A stretch of 64,000 bases of DNA from Vitis vinifera (lineage: Eukaryota; Streptophyta; Magnoliopsida; Vitales; Vitaceae): NCBI RefSeq assembly GCF_030704535.1, contig NC_081822.1, positions 9,975,001-10,039,000 on the forward strand. The letters are read 5' to 3'. Below the pieces are notes generated by a model. The model ran no database searches and was not told where the DNA came from. It saw nothing but the letters and a program-made list of their open reading frames with translations. This document shows, piece by piece, positions 11,483 through 24,400 of this stretch; within the stretch, counting starts at the first letter, position 1, and each line of letters starts with the position of its first letter. The position numbers and the translations under genes were made by a program.

Positions 11483-11806
11483 TCAGCAGCTCCTTCGGGG
11501 CTTGCTTTTACGCCTTGCTCTGCTTCCTGATGGCTTAACCTTGGACAAGTCTCCTTCTCCTACTTCATCACACGCTTCCTCTTCCTTGACCTCCTCTTTC
11601 TGTTCTATTTCCTCGCTGCTTTTCACTTTCTTTGATTCATACTCCCTAACCTCCGGCGCTTCTTCACTCCCGACCTTGTCGACAATCTTGCGAGGCCTAC
11701 CCCTTTTCCTGGGAGTCAGAGGCTGTTGATGGGTGGTTTCATCCTCTGCTGTTGCTCCTAACGAAACTTCCTTTGCCGCTTTCTTCGTCGCCTTCTTCTT
11801 ATCCAT
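11483..11806 (-). CDS. Small AT-hook protein
   Basis: The single exon encodes 107 residues. Residues 33-40 are a classic AT-hook (RKRGRPRK) that grips the minor groove of AT-rich DNA, so nuclear location is likely. A Lys-rich N-terminus (MDKKKATKKAAK), a Glu/Lys-rich central part (56-80) and a basic tail (SRARRKSKPRRS) complete it. The composition is that of an HMG-Y-like or chromatin-accessory protein, almost certainly disordered. No other domain is visible, so it is not one of the AHL proteins, which carry a PPC/DUF296 domain. I start at the second in-frame Met, because the 21 residues upstream (hydrophobic, starting MSWMLAL) do not fit the rest. It could be an exon of a longer gene, but the reading frame closes by itself. 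Confidence 0.65.
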   Translation of the reverse strand: MDKKKATKKAAKEVSLGATAEDETTHQQPLTPRKRGRPRKIVDKVGSEEAPEVREYESKKVKSSEEIEQKEEVKEEEACDEVGEGDLSKVKPSGSRARRKSKPRRSC

Positions 11807-14800
11807 CGATCTTTTCTCAATCAACCACTCACCGATATTGGATATGTATAAAGCAAGCATCCACGACACACTAATAACCTTTCATCTCACTCAGGTAAAT
11901 CCCTCGAAAGAATCCAAAAACCCACCACTATATCTCTCTTCAATCGAACCAAAACCCCATGACAAGAGGATTCCCCTTGACCATACCCAACAAGAAAACT
12001 TCAAAACAGAACCTCAAAACGACCCCAATATCCATTATTTTCATATCTGTGCATATCTTTTTGCTGCAGTAGAAAAGACAAGGAGGGGGATGACTGATGA
12101 GGTGGAAACGCAGCGGAGTTAAATATGAGGGCGGGGACCGCTAACCATGGTTAGAATTCAACCAGTGTCCCATCCCATTTCAAAGCATGTGGCGCTTACG
12201 GGGTGGGTTGGGCTACTATATTGTACGACTCAGCTCAGCTCAACTCAGTGTTTCAGGCTGACCACCAGTGTCAGGTACGGAAACCCGTACGGTGAGTCTG
12301 TCATTCGTGATTTTGACCATTGGATCAATTCTAAATCTTGAAGAAAGGAAGGCCATTTCTATCGTACGGCGGACGCGTGTGGGATGAGAGACTCACCGTC
12401 TCTGACACAAACCATGGGAACGCAGCCGCTATTATTAGAAAAAGAGGCAGGAGTTGCCTTGCAAGAAGAGAAAAAGGAAAGTTTTTCAGCAAAGAGACCC
12501 CGCGGAGGTTGGTGGGGAAAAGTGAATTCCACATCGGAGTTTGCACAAAATAATACAGGAAAAAAAAATACTAATCTATTTTTTTTCAAAATATTCGTTA
12601 AATTAGTTATTAATGTTCTCTCGCCACGTCGATGTCCACGAATTTTTATTTTTATTTTTTTTATCAAAATTATAAGTAATAGCGCTTATGGTCATTCCTT
12701 CTCCAAAAGCATAATTAACGAAACTTATATTAAAACTAAGAAATTTTAAATAAAAAATAAAAATAAAAATAAAAATAAAAATTCAAAACACTACCTCCCA
12801 TTCTTATTTCTTACCCCGTCATAGACAAGACAATCATATGACGGCTCTTAAAAAGGTCGCTTCTTCGAGATATTACGATTGACAAAGCTCGGCAGTTACA
12901 TTTCACCTCTACAAAAGGTGGCTGAAAGGGACTTCCTCAACAAATACTTTCAATCAGTGTGCTCGATTGAAACAGAGCGTGGCTTTGAAAAAGAGGAGAA
13001 CAAAACTTTTAATTCTTTATATCTTATATTTTTTTGCATTTTTTTATATTTTAAATAAATGTTATATTTTATTATTTTTTGGTATTCAAAGACAACTAAT
13101 GCCACATCACATATGTATTAAACAAAAATCTTTTCTTTGGGGTGAGTTTTGGGTTAAAATAATCTTCCAATGATAAATAAAAAAATCATTTTCTCAATCT
13201 AATATTCAAGATAATTCTTTATTTATCACAAAAACTGTGATTTTAATCACTTTCTCAGTCTAATATTCAAAATAATTCTTTCGGATAAACGTGGTTGAAT
13301 TTTTTATTTTTTAACTTTATATTTTTAAACGTTTTTTTTAATAATTTTGTTTTTAATTTTTATTTATTTATTCAAATACCATATTATTAATTTATTGATA
13401 AATAAAATAATAATTTTTTTTTTAAACTTTAATTTTTTTAGTAAATAACACATTTTTATTTCTCATAAATAAAAGTAAAATCATACATTTAAAATATAAA
13501 ATATTCAAAAATAAAATTATATTTGTTAATGCAAAAAATTTAAAGATACCCATTTACCAGAACTCCTTTTTTTTTTTTTTTTTTTAATTAGCAAATATTA
13601 AACAGTTATAATTTTTTTTTTAATGGGCCTTTTTTGTGGTTTATATCATTCTATAAGAGAGTAAAAAAAAAAAAAAAAAAGCTGAGAAGCATTGACGTTG
13701 ACGGCGACCTTTAGCATGTATTGGGATTATGCGTAGAAAATCGAGGCGGCTAGCCTCACCCCCCAATTGACTAAACCCGCCGACCGCGTAATATCTTGGT
13801 AGGGTCCATCCGTGGCCTTAACGTGATCCATGATTCTCGAGGGGCCCAATCCCACTTCATACATCTTATCATTAAATTCTATAATATCTCCATTTAAAAA
13901 ATAACAATAATAATTTCCATATTTGTCACGGTAGGACCGTGGGCAGAGGCTAGGCTATTCTAATGTGATAAAAGTGATACGATATTTCTACCTTCTTAAT
14001 ATAAGGAAAAGGCTATTTGTACAATCTCTAACTCGCTTTAAAATCGTTTGACCCACCTATAGCAATGTTATATATCATAGGATTATTTGATTAAAACTGA
14101 TGAAATCACCTCCATAAATCTAACTCTCATCTTTTCTGTAGCCTCTAAAATACTCATTTAGTTAAAAATGTCCTCACTAATAATCAAAATGTTAAAGAAT
14201 ATTTATATAAAAAATGAATTATTTTTCAAATTTATTTATTTTTATCTATTTTAATGAATTAATTTATATTATAATAAAATTAAATATTTTGACTAAATAC
14301 AATAAACCTTTATTGGTTTGAAATTTTATTAAATGAATACTTTTATTATTTATTATTTTAAATGAGAGAGGATGTAAATAAAAATAACAAATGAAAAGAA
14401 GAGAAAAAAGATTTGATGAAATTTTAATAAGTGAATGATATCAGCCCTTTATTAAACCAATGATAGTCGCAAGTATTTAGTCAAAATAATATTTAGTCAA
14501 AATAATTAATGGGGAGGTGAGTGAAATTAACCATATGGTTATAAGAGTAATTGTCACTTAATGGACAAAGTCAATTGAAAAATACAAAAAATTTTCCTTG
14601 GTAAATTTAGGATTCAGAGATTGAAGGGCAGAACTGCCATATCAGTTGTATAAACTCGAGCTATTCAAATGGGTGAAGGGTTTCAGGTGCTAGCCAAGTC
14701 AAACAGAAGAAGAGGTAAAGTGATAGGCAGTCAACAATATACAAAAACATAACCAATGGCTCAATCCCTAAAAGGAGATGTTGAAGCCATTGTATTGCTC

Positions 14801-15292
14801 TATTATTTCAAAATAGATATAAGAGTCTTCCACGGTATATAAACCTTGTAAAAGACTATATACAAACGAGATATAATTAAAATAAAAAGAGAGAAAAGAG
14901 AACCTTGCCAGCAGCTGACACCATGGTGTGATTCTTTGGGATTGACTAGAAAACTGTAATGGATGGGCCAACCTTGAGTCATAAAACTGTACATTTTTAC
15001 GTGAAATGAAGTTAGGACCCTAATGAATCACCTCCATCAGCTAGCACCATTCAGATCGATGAGATTGTCTGCAGGACCTTCCTATCCTAGTGCGCTTCCG
15101 GGAAGAGCAACCACCTTCATCTGAACCCACAAAGCGGGAAGAAGGTTGACAAGGTGTCGTTATTTATCCTATATATGCATGTGTCAGTAGCTCTTGAAAG
15201 ACGTTTTGGTCTTATTTATCTTCAAATTTGCTTCCACTAAAACCATTATTGAGAGAGAAAATTAATTATGAAGCATAGGTCATAACATGAGG
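11807..15292. other. Intergenic region
   Basis: A 5' leader and promoter for the AT-hook gene likely lie at 11807-12150. A moderately GC-richer patch at 12130-12550 carries only short overlapping frames. The region 12.55-14.6 kb is AT-rich with homopolymers, an AAAAT-type simple repeat at 12750-12781, and A/T runs at 13567-13586 and 13662-13680. The last 300 bases or so are probably the 3' UTR of the ARIADNE gene. I see no RNA gene. Confidence 0.5.
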
Positions 15293-18200
15293 TTATGATA
15301 TTCTAGGCAAACAAGAAGGATCCTGTCTCAAGAGTTCCAGTACCATACCATTTATGCTAGAATCACCAGCATTGGGCCCCCAACAAAGCGGAAGTTCTGA
15401 CGCTTTCTCCACACCTTTTGATTTATAAGGAGCTATAATATGAATTGCCTGCTGGAGGGGACCCAACAAATCATTCTCAATGCACTCATACCTGCATAGG
15501 ATTAATATGTAGAGGTTAAATCACTAACAGAGCCTTATGGACAACACATGAAAAAAAAAAAAAGTGATGACTCCATTTTGGTTCCCATTAACACTTAAAG
15601 TAACATAATCCATTTTTCCAACCAAAATTCACCTATTCAAGATAATGTCATTGCAGAACTCCAAGAATGATTTCCCACATAATCATTTTGGTGATTTTAA
15701 ATCTACATGATGTAACAGTAGGTCCATTTTCGTATAATTTTCAACTGTGTAAAGAATTCAAGAGTTAGGTGACAGACTCACATCTTTTTGCAGAGGTTAT
15801 CAGTGATTGCAGACATATTCATAATTTTCATTCTTGTTTCTGCAACTTTGTCCTCCGTGTACTGATGAAATGGCTCCTCTATGAATAATGAAAGCTTCTC
15901 AATATTTGCCTCAAGCTGTTGCTGTTGTTCTTCAAACAAGTGTTGTTTTATTTCCTTTTCTGCCTCGGTCATTTCATTATTGAACAGGTCACCGAACATG
16001 AAAAATGCAAACGGGTAGGAATATGAGAGAACCCGCCTCGACCTGAAGAGCCTGTTAAGTCCACTTGTAAGCCAACTGAAATCTTTGAATGCTGAATCCC
16101 TTTCTTCCAGTTTTGATATATTTTCCTGTATGGTTTCCTTCAGCTTAATTTCAAGCTTAAAAGAATCCGTGTGAGCTTTGTATCGATCATGATAGTGAAC
16201 ATAACGTGAGAGCTCCCTTTTTGCATGCTCCAATTTGTTCACATCCTCTTCTTTATATCGCCCACAACTGTGACCAGTGATATTTGTCCATGTATGGTCT
16301 CTACCAGTGGCACCACCACACAGCCAACTGCATAAAGAGAGACGAAATTCAGAAAACCAACCTTCTTAACTCATTTTTTATTATAAATATTGCAATAAGA
16401 AGAAGAAGTTACAACATTAATTGGAAACCAAACAAGCAAAGAACTGACTTGGCAGCATTATCTAGTTCATGAACTAAAAGTGCTTGTAATGACAAAAAAT
16501 AAGGATAATACTTGATACTAAAAAGTATTGGTTCATTATCCCAAATGTTATGCAGGATGATGAGACTGATTGTCTAACAAATATTGGTGGGCATTCAGTT
16601 TAGCAAAAGAAACCAGGATCCAACTTTCAGAGGATGGATGAGCCAATGAACTTACAGGATGATCACATCAAATAAGAAGGCAATTGGACAGCCATGTGAG
16701 TGAAGTTGGTCCATGTAGTTTTCAGTACAAACCGTTCAACAGAAAGTATTCATTACAAAGCAAAAGTGGGTCATTTTTAAGAATCTGCAGTAATCACACA
16801 CAAAGCATTTTCCAATAGAAGTCAAGAAAGAGGAAGACACCTTGCTATAAAACTTAATGTAATATTTGACCCAGCCAGTCAATATAAATAATCAACAAGC
16901 ATTCCAATCAGGCCCCAATGAAATGATGAATCAAACAATGCATAAAGCAGCAGAAATGCAGCCTGCAAATTCATGGAAGGTAAAAAAGCTAAATTTGAAC
17001 ACAAAAGTTACTTTGACAGCAGCAACTATCAAATGGAAGAAATATATGAATTGCATGCCCACATTCACAGGAAGAAAAGGCGCGCAAGAGAGATAGAAAC
17101 CCTCACCAAAATGATTGTCCACATATACAACTCACTAGGTTGCAACCGCCATTCTTTTCCACTGGTTTTTGACATTTTGGGCAGGCCTTTGTATGGACTG
17201 TAATCCAATTAACCGTCTCTGATCCATCCTGGCTCTTCTTGCCCCAAAGCTCCCACATCCGGCATGAGCAAGGTGAGTGTGCTTCAGAAGAGCAATTGAA
17301 ACAGAATTGTAGACCACACGCACATTCAACCTCGCAAAATTCATCAACCTCAACACGAATGGCATTCCCACAATGGGGAACACTAGGGCACCATTTCACC
17401 CTTCTATTATCCTCAATGTATGATTCCAAAAGAAAACGATCGAATCTCTCTGCCAGATTAGGATCTCTTGCACTTACTAGCTTTCTGATTTTTGCTTCAT
17501 CACAAATAGCATTGCACTTGTATGCCATGCACCTAATGCGTCTACTCTGACCATCATTTATCTTCACAATAAAATACCCCGTCCAGCCTAAGCATTATGA
17601 TACGAAAAACCACATTAGATCTTACCCTACAGGGAATGGAGTAATGTAATATAAGAAGTAGGAATTTTAAGCTTCAAAGTAAATCTGATTACTACAGATT
17701 ACAGTCCATAGCATATAAAGGCTCAAGGAAAAAAAACCAACACACTACCTTAAGGCTCATATAACACTAGTTCACACTGTAAAGCAAAATTTAAGAGCGA
17801 ACAAACATTTTTACCTGTATACAAAACTAAGAGTGTGTTTGATAGTAATTTTAGAAAGTAATTTTAGCTTTTCTAACACTTGAAATTTTTTATCTTTTGA
17901 ATATTAAAAATGTTAGAAACACTTCTTAAAATCACTACTAAACGCAATCTAAGTCATTGTTAACAAGAAATTATTTCTAATTGTTTTTTTCAAAGTTGAT
18001 ATAAATCAATTTTTTCTTGGTCTTGACAGCCTGAGGAATCCAAATGGTTGCCAAATTGAATCCATTAACATTCAAATATAGTGTCTAAAAATTGAGTGAA
18101 TGTCAAATGCCTCACACTATATCACCTTTCAAAATATTTGTTGCAGAATCATATACAGTTTGCCCAAATACTGGAAACTTCACTAAGAACATGATGGGCT

Positions 18201-19733
18201 TAATTGCTTTTGGATGTTAACAACAAGCAACCCTTTGGTTCCAGACTGTTGAGATACTGTAGTGCTCTAGATTAGGCCATTAAAAGGTGTGCTGGATGTT
18301 TGGTTACCAAAGAATTTTTTTTTCCCAAGGTGACTGTGGTCATGGAATAAAAAGGAGAGTATGGACTAGCAGACTGCTCTCTCTTTCTTAAGGGATAGAT
18401 TTCTAATATTGTTTGGTACAAAGAAATTCTTTTGCAAAGGAGATTGTGGTCATGGAATAAAAGGAGAGTAAGAAACTAGCAGAGTGCTTACAATTGTTAC
18501 AAAAGTAGTGGCCACAGTCCATTATTGTCATCTCGTTAGTAGATACATCGTCAACGCAGATATTGCATGTTAATGGAGATGAAAACTTTGACAAGGAAAG
18601 ATCATCATGCTCCACCACTGTCACACCCGCATCAGCATATAGCTGTTCTTTTCCCTTCTCCACAAGGACTGCCAACACCCTTTCAACATCCCAACGACAA
18701 TGAATAAGTAAGCTTCTAGCATGGTGTTCCCCCAATGGTAGCAGGTCCATTACTCTATGCAAATCTTCCTTCTGCATTGATTGACGCCAACACATATTTG
18801 ATATCAATACTCAATACTGGTAATAGGCATCTGGGTCACTTGAAAATTTTGTAAAGGGTATCTCACCTGTGCTGTCAAAAGAGATTCCTTTGTAATTACC
18901 TGCAAAAGGTGAGAGAGTATCACAAAAAGACGCAATTTTCAAAAAGAAAGACCAAGGAAAATGAATTAATTCTATTTATTTGCTTAAAAATACCAAATAG
19001 AGCACAAACAGGGTATCTAAAAACCCCACATTGTTAATGCAATACTCCCAATAAGTATTGTTCATATCAGCAACATTGACTTCATTATTTATTTACATAA
19101 TTGGACTCCCAATAAGTATTGTTCATACCAGCAACATTGACTTCATTATTTATTTAGATAATTGAACAAGAATTTCCTTTGCTTCATCCCTTGACAACAA
19201 GAAAATAAAATAAATAACAATTAAAACCAAATAAACAAACCTCCACTCATTCCTGCACACAATTGGCGCAATTCCAACTAATAAAAATTGTCAAGAATCA
19301 AAATACAAATGAGACAATTAAATCCAAATCCCTAAATAAAGAACTTTCCGTCAAAATTTTGCTTTCAAAACCTAAATTTGTTTTGCCTTCGGACTGAGGT
19401 CGTAAAACTGCTTGATTTAGTTTAGTTGAGTGAGGCTATCGAAAACTTAAATGACATGAAAACAGAAAACATCACACTCAGGATTCGCTCCGCTTTCTTT
19501 TGCTTTTCCTTTCCCCTGTTTTCCGAGCAACCAAACAAAGAGCAAAGAAAGAACTTCGTCGCGTAAAAAATTATCATCCAAGATCAGAAAAGACACTTCA
19601 CCTTACTGGATGTCGCACTCTCATTCTGGCACCCACCCTCAAAACGAAAGTGCTGGTACCCATCCAAAGAGTCCCGATCATCATCGTTATAATCATTATA
19701 GTACTCATCCTCGCTGCTGATGTAGTCCCCCAT
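15293..19733 (-). CDS. ARI2-like: ARIADNE-type RBR E3 ubiquitin ligase (ARI1/ARI2-like)
   Basis: RBR ligases take ubiquitin from an E2 onto a RING2 cysteine and pass it to substrate. Six exons: 19602-19733, 18867-18899, 18492-18771, 17107-17587, 15782-16327, 15293-15491. All phases agree, giving 556 residues. Order: acidic N-terminus rich in Asp/Tyr (1-25), UBA-like domain (about 56-105), RING1 starting CNIC at 124, IBR (about 191-258), RING2 from Cys284, then the Ariadne helical domain with FSWLTSGLNRLFRSRRVLSY. The catalytic RING2 cysteine is Cys297 in NGGCNLV, so the enzyme looks competent. Exon 2 is only 33 bases (VITKESLLTAQ). The C-terminal tail after YECIENDLLG is longer than I recall for ARI2. 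Substrates are unknown. Confidence 0.93.
17831..17948. mobile_element. Short MITE, copy A of a ~120-bp family
   Basis: It lies in an intron of the ARIADNE gene. The left end reads GAGTGTGTTTGATAGTAATT and the right end, reverse-complemented, GATTGCGTTTAGTAGTGATT. CTAA or TAA flanks both sides, suggesting a 3-4 bp target duplication. Copies B (25566-25682) and C (34300-34419) have the same ends and length. It has no coding capacity. Confidence 0.7.
18300..18490. repeat. Imperfect ~110-bp tandem duplication next to the RING1 exon
   Basis: The words GTGGTCATGGAATAAAA and GGAGAGTA, followed by an ACTAGCAGA-like stretch, occur at 18336 onward and again at 18446 onward. The second unit abuts the 5' splice site of the RING1 exon (exon end 18492). 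The copies differ at many positions. Confidence 0.7.
19044..19165. repeat. 61-bp tandem duplication in an ARIADNE intron
   Basis: Two near-identical units start ACTCCCAATAAGTATTGTTC at 19044 and at 19105. They differ at only a few bases, so the duplication is recent. It lies in the first intron, away from the splice sites. Confidence 0.85.
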
Positions 19734-21477
19734 CGAAAAGAACACGTACAGAGCAGAGTCAAAGCTCCGATCAACGTTTACGGCGATCGAGACTCAATCT
19801 AGGGGGCCGATCGCGTCACATTTGATAGAGTCTAGCAAAACCCCAAACCCAAAAGAGAAAGAGTTGTGTTTAGCCTCGTGTTTCCAAAAGAAAACGAAGG
19901 TAACTCCAAACCTACCAAAACGGAGGTGTTTACGGAATCGTAACGAAAATTAAACTTGGTTGAATATCAATACATAAAAGTTTTTATGGTTTTTGAGACA
20001 GCCATTCGCCCACCCCTACTTGTACAGTTGTACTTAACCAATTGTCTCTTAACGCCGAAGATAGCGAATTCTGGTGCTGTTATCTTTAATGCACTTCCTG
20101 CTATTATCAATTTCTTAGACTTTTTGAGAGGAAAAAGGAGATGAAAGAAATTATATAATGTTCATACCATGGATCTTATCGACCGACGACCGTCTTTACC
20201 CACTCCCCGACGTGTCAATTGTAAAGAAGTAGTATTTTTGTCGATCATCATCGCCTTTCTTATTAATATTGTGCTATTGGCGTCCGATTGGCTTTGGGGT
20301 GGGGTATTGTCAAAACAAAGAAATTGGGTGAGTTGGGGTGCCATACGTGGCTTGCAAGCTTTGGTTAAGAGAGTAAGTCCAAAGTAGGATGACGTGTAGG
20401 TCTTGGGCTCTGCATTGTGGAATGGGACGAGTCAAGATTAAAGTTGCATGGACGATGGAGTGGAACGACGTGGAATTTGGGGAATTTCAAAAATCTTAAC
20501 CACCAAAATTCAATGAGTTTGGTTCGACTTATCAGTTTACTGAAAAAATGGTATAAACTTCGTGTAATCTGGATTTCTTTAAATCGAAAACCCACCCACC
20601 TTATGCAATTTTAAAAAAAAAATTCAACTTTTTTTTCCCTTACACTCAATTTCATTTTGAAGAGTGATGAAGTGCGATAAAGGGAATGAGAGGTTTATTG
20701 CATGTTTGAATCACTTACAAAAAAAATTAAAAAAAAAAAACTACCAAATTTTGATTTCTAGTCTCAAATAATTAGATTAACTTTCATTCCTTGTCACACT
20801 CTTAAGCAACAAACACACCCTAGAAAAAAGACATCAAAGTCTTCTCATTCTAATTTTTTTTTTTTTCTCTTTTAAATTTCAATTAATTTTGTGAAAAATC
20901 TGTTAAAAATGAATGATTTATGAAAATGAATAGTGATTCCTAAAGCTAGTATTGGGCGGCATCTTAATCACCCTAAAAAGATCTGTTATATCTTTCATTT
21001 TACACAACACGTGAAGATGTCTTCAAGCTCTGAGAATACTTATGCGCCGCAGTTTTACTTATTGGGATAGGGAATGCCTTATCTGCGTAATACATGATAT
21101 TCTCTTTTCTTAATCTTCTTTCTTTGTCGGGACAATGCGTGTGAAAAAGACATTAGCATCCTTGTGCTTTAGATTGGAGGAGATATTCTTCATGGGGTTG
21201 GGGGGCAGGTTTGTTATGTTGCCGAACTCATGAATGATTCTGTCGCAATATGCCATCCCCTTCAATGTAAAAAGCTTACAATTTATGAAATTCGGGACCA
21301 AAAGTAAACAGGGAGAACTTTTTCAATACAATGCACAGAGGGGCAAGAACTGTAAACAATAGCTGAGATCTTTGAAAACAAATTAAATAAATGTACGCCA
21401 CAAAGATTTGGAAGTCATAAATTGCCCCAAAAACTGAACAGTCATACCTACAAATTTTACTATCTTTAATTCTAGAC
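19734..21477. other. Intergenic, ARIADNE leader and promoter side
   Basis: The first 200 bases or so look like a 5' leader. The rest is AT-rich with A- and T-runs. A plus-strand frame at 20169-20387 with a hydrophobic stretch lacks any recognised family and is not called. The last few hundred bases are probably the 3' UTR of the S9 gene. Confidence 0.5.
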
Positions 21478-24400
21478 TCAACGTTTCGAAAACTGTGGGG
21501 CTTTGCGAGCTTTCTTGAGACCCACTTTCTTCCTTTCAACCACTCTTGAGTCCCTTGTTAGGAGTCCTTCCTTTCTAAGTGGCCCCCTGTGGTCTTCACT
21601 CACCTTGAGCAATGCCCGGGCAATGCCAAGGGAGATGGCCTGAGCCTGACCAGAGAGGCCACCACCATGAGCTTTAACAAACACATCATAACTACTTTCA
21701 TACCCCAAAGTTACCAACGGAACTTTGACGTACTGAAGCCATAATGGATTGCCTTGAAGATACTCCTACACAGCATACAAAAATTTCAATCATGATACAA
21801 TAATTGCATTCAAAACCATGGAAACTAAATGAGAACGAAATAACTTTAGTGCTTTACAGAAACAATATCACCATCTCCAGTCCATTATAAGAAGCCGGAG
21901 CCCCCCACTCATAGTCTTATTCTAATGGTGAAAACACCTTCCTTCTAGGTAATTCAATATTTGAGCTGAATTGCCTTTTACTTTAGGGTCCTATTGCTTC
22001 TTATCACATATTCCAGTCATGAATGAGATCATCACTCTTCTACAATATTGAAGCAAAAAGTTAGTTATATGATTGTGACAATATATGAGAAAAGGATACG
22101 AAGTTATGGGTTCAAAACTTCAAATTATTTCATGAATATATGCTTTATGCTTAAGGATTATGAAAAATAAAACTTGAGTTTTAAATATGCTGTGCACTTA
22201 AATGATCTGTTTACAAAATGAGATATGGAAGCCTATGGATCCCACACTTGCTCTGACTTGAATAACTGATATTTTATTTTTATGACAGTTCCACCATCAA
22301 ATTAAACAACACATGATTGATTAACATATAGACAGTATTCTCAGCTGGGGTTGGTTCCTGGACACACTTTTGGAAATAGGGTATGCCTGGTTCAGGTTTC
22401 AAGTTCTCTGCAATGCTGAAAATTTTGAAAAGTTTTGAGAAAGAACATGATGAAAACTTTAAGGTTGTGTTTGATTTCTAGAAAGTACCATGTAAAGAAA
22501 AAAAAAATACCGAGGTTATGTTTGGTTCCCGGAAAGTACTAAGGAAAGAAAAAAAAATGCTAAAGAAAATGATTGTATCATGTTTGGTTATCATATAGAA
22601 AATTCCAAAAAAAAAAACTAAATATAATTAAAATTATTTAGAAACTTGTACATTTTAAAATTATTTTATCTTTATATCGATGAATTAAAATAAATAAAAT
22701 GAGTTATAAAAATAATTTATCAACTTTAACTCTATTTTTTATTTTCTTTCTACTTTTCCTCCCTATTTTCTTTCCCTTACATTTTCCCTCAAATTTTTTG
22801 GGAACCAAAGATAGCCTAAAGAAAATAATTTTCTTATATCTAGATATAATACAAAAAATACAAAAGAAAATCAAATATAACTAAAACTAATTAGAAACTT
22901 ATACATTTTAAAATTATTTATTTTGTATATAGATGAGTTAAAATAAGTTAAATAAGTTTCAAGTAGCTTATAAAAATAATTTATTAACTTTAAATCTATT
23001 TTTTACTTTCCTTTTACTTTTCCTTTCTATTTTTTCTTCCCTCATATTTTACTTCACATTTTTCAGGAACCAAACATAGCCTAAAGATTATACATGAAGT
23101 TGATTAGTATGTGTTCGTAATTACAAGTATACGTTATGAACCTTTATTTTTTATACCTCCAAAACTGCATAAAAACAAACATGGGCTATGATGCTCTATG
23201 GGTAGAGAAGTTGCAAACTACTCACCACAACTATTTTTTTTATAAGCAATAAAAGATGTATATATATACACGACAAAAGAAAAGAGTATACTAGAGTACA
23301 CAAAAAATAACTCTCTTCCTTAACAAGTTCCTAACCAATCAACAAAATCAATAAAAGGCATCGAGTCCTCTTTAATATTCATCCCAACCCATGCTAAGAG
23401 GTTACTTAGGAAAAAACATTTCAACTTTTGATATGACATCTCATCATTTTCTTAAGTTTCTTTCCATCCACAATGTCCAAATATGCATAGGGGAGAGGTT
23501 TCCAAACCTTCGTCTGTTTTTTCCCTATGAAGGAGCATGTCAGCTTAATAAAGTTTCTCTAACTGTGGAAAGAAGCACCCAAACTGCACCAAATGAGGAG
23601 GTGATGCTAACTATTATGAATTTGTTTTGGGAATATTTTTTAAAACAATTCTCAAAACATAGTTTTTAACAATTCTATGATGTTTTATAGAGTAAAAGCA
23701 GGAACTTGAATGTCTTCAACTTGCTTATTATATTTTCAATTTTCTTTTAAATAAATTTTAATGTAATGTTTTATTTTCAATTATTCTTCGTATTTATCCC
23801 ATTATTTTTTGAAACAACACTCAAATAACAAATGAAAACAATTGAAAAGAATTGAAAACAACTAAAACATATGTCAAGAGAGCATCTTGTTTTATGGTTT
23901 TAAGAATAGAAAGTTGTTTTCTAATCACTAAACATGTTTTTCTATTTTTTTGTTCTCGAAAACAATTTTTGACAAACAAATCCTACATCTTTCAATTCTC
24001 AATGCATGAAAATTGGGGATGAAATCTTGGATGGTTTGAGATGGATGACCCAATAATCTATCCCAGTCTACTGCTAATGGAATGGGATTTTACAGACCTA
24101 AATGGGGCAGGGATGCAATCTTCAAGTATGTTGTAGGTTCTCCTTTTCCAGGATGGACAAAGTAGGGGCACCATGTTCCAAACCTGGGCTGCGTATACCC
24201 CTACTGAAAAATATATCCATAAAGACAAACCAGCTAAGCAAAAATAAGTACTGTGGCTTAGTGTAGACTTTAGCTTATTGTGCTTCACATGGTGACTGAC
24301 AATGCATTAATTCAGTCAAATAATCACTAGCTTTGCCCAAATGCATTTCACAACATCGAGCACATTAACAGAGAGAAATGCACAAAAGTTTCGTGTCGAT

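Noticed and set aside
12338-12749. Several overlapping frames on both strands
   Set aside because: Frames compete with each other, composition is mixed, and none resembles a protein family.
19500-19802. 100-residue plus-strand frame
   Set aside because: It is antisense to ARIADNE exon 1, whose acidic, family-like start and matching splice phase are far stronger.
20169-20387. 72-residue plus-strand frame with one hydrophobic stretch
   Set aside because: No recognised family, no splice or promoter context, and ordinary chance length for this composition.
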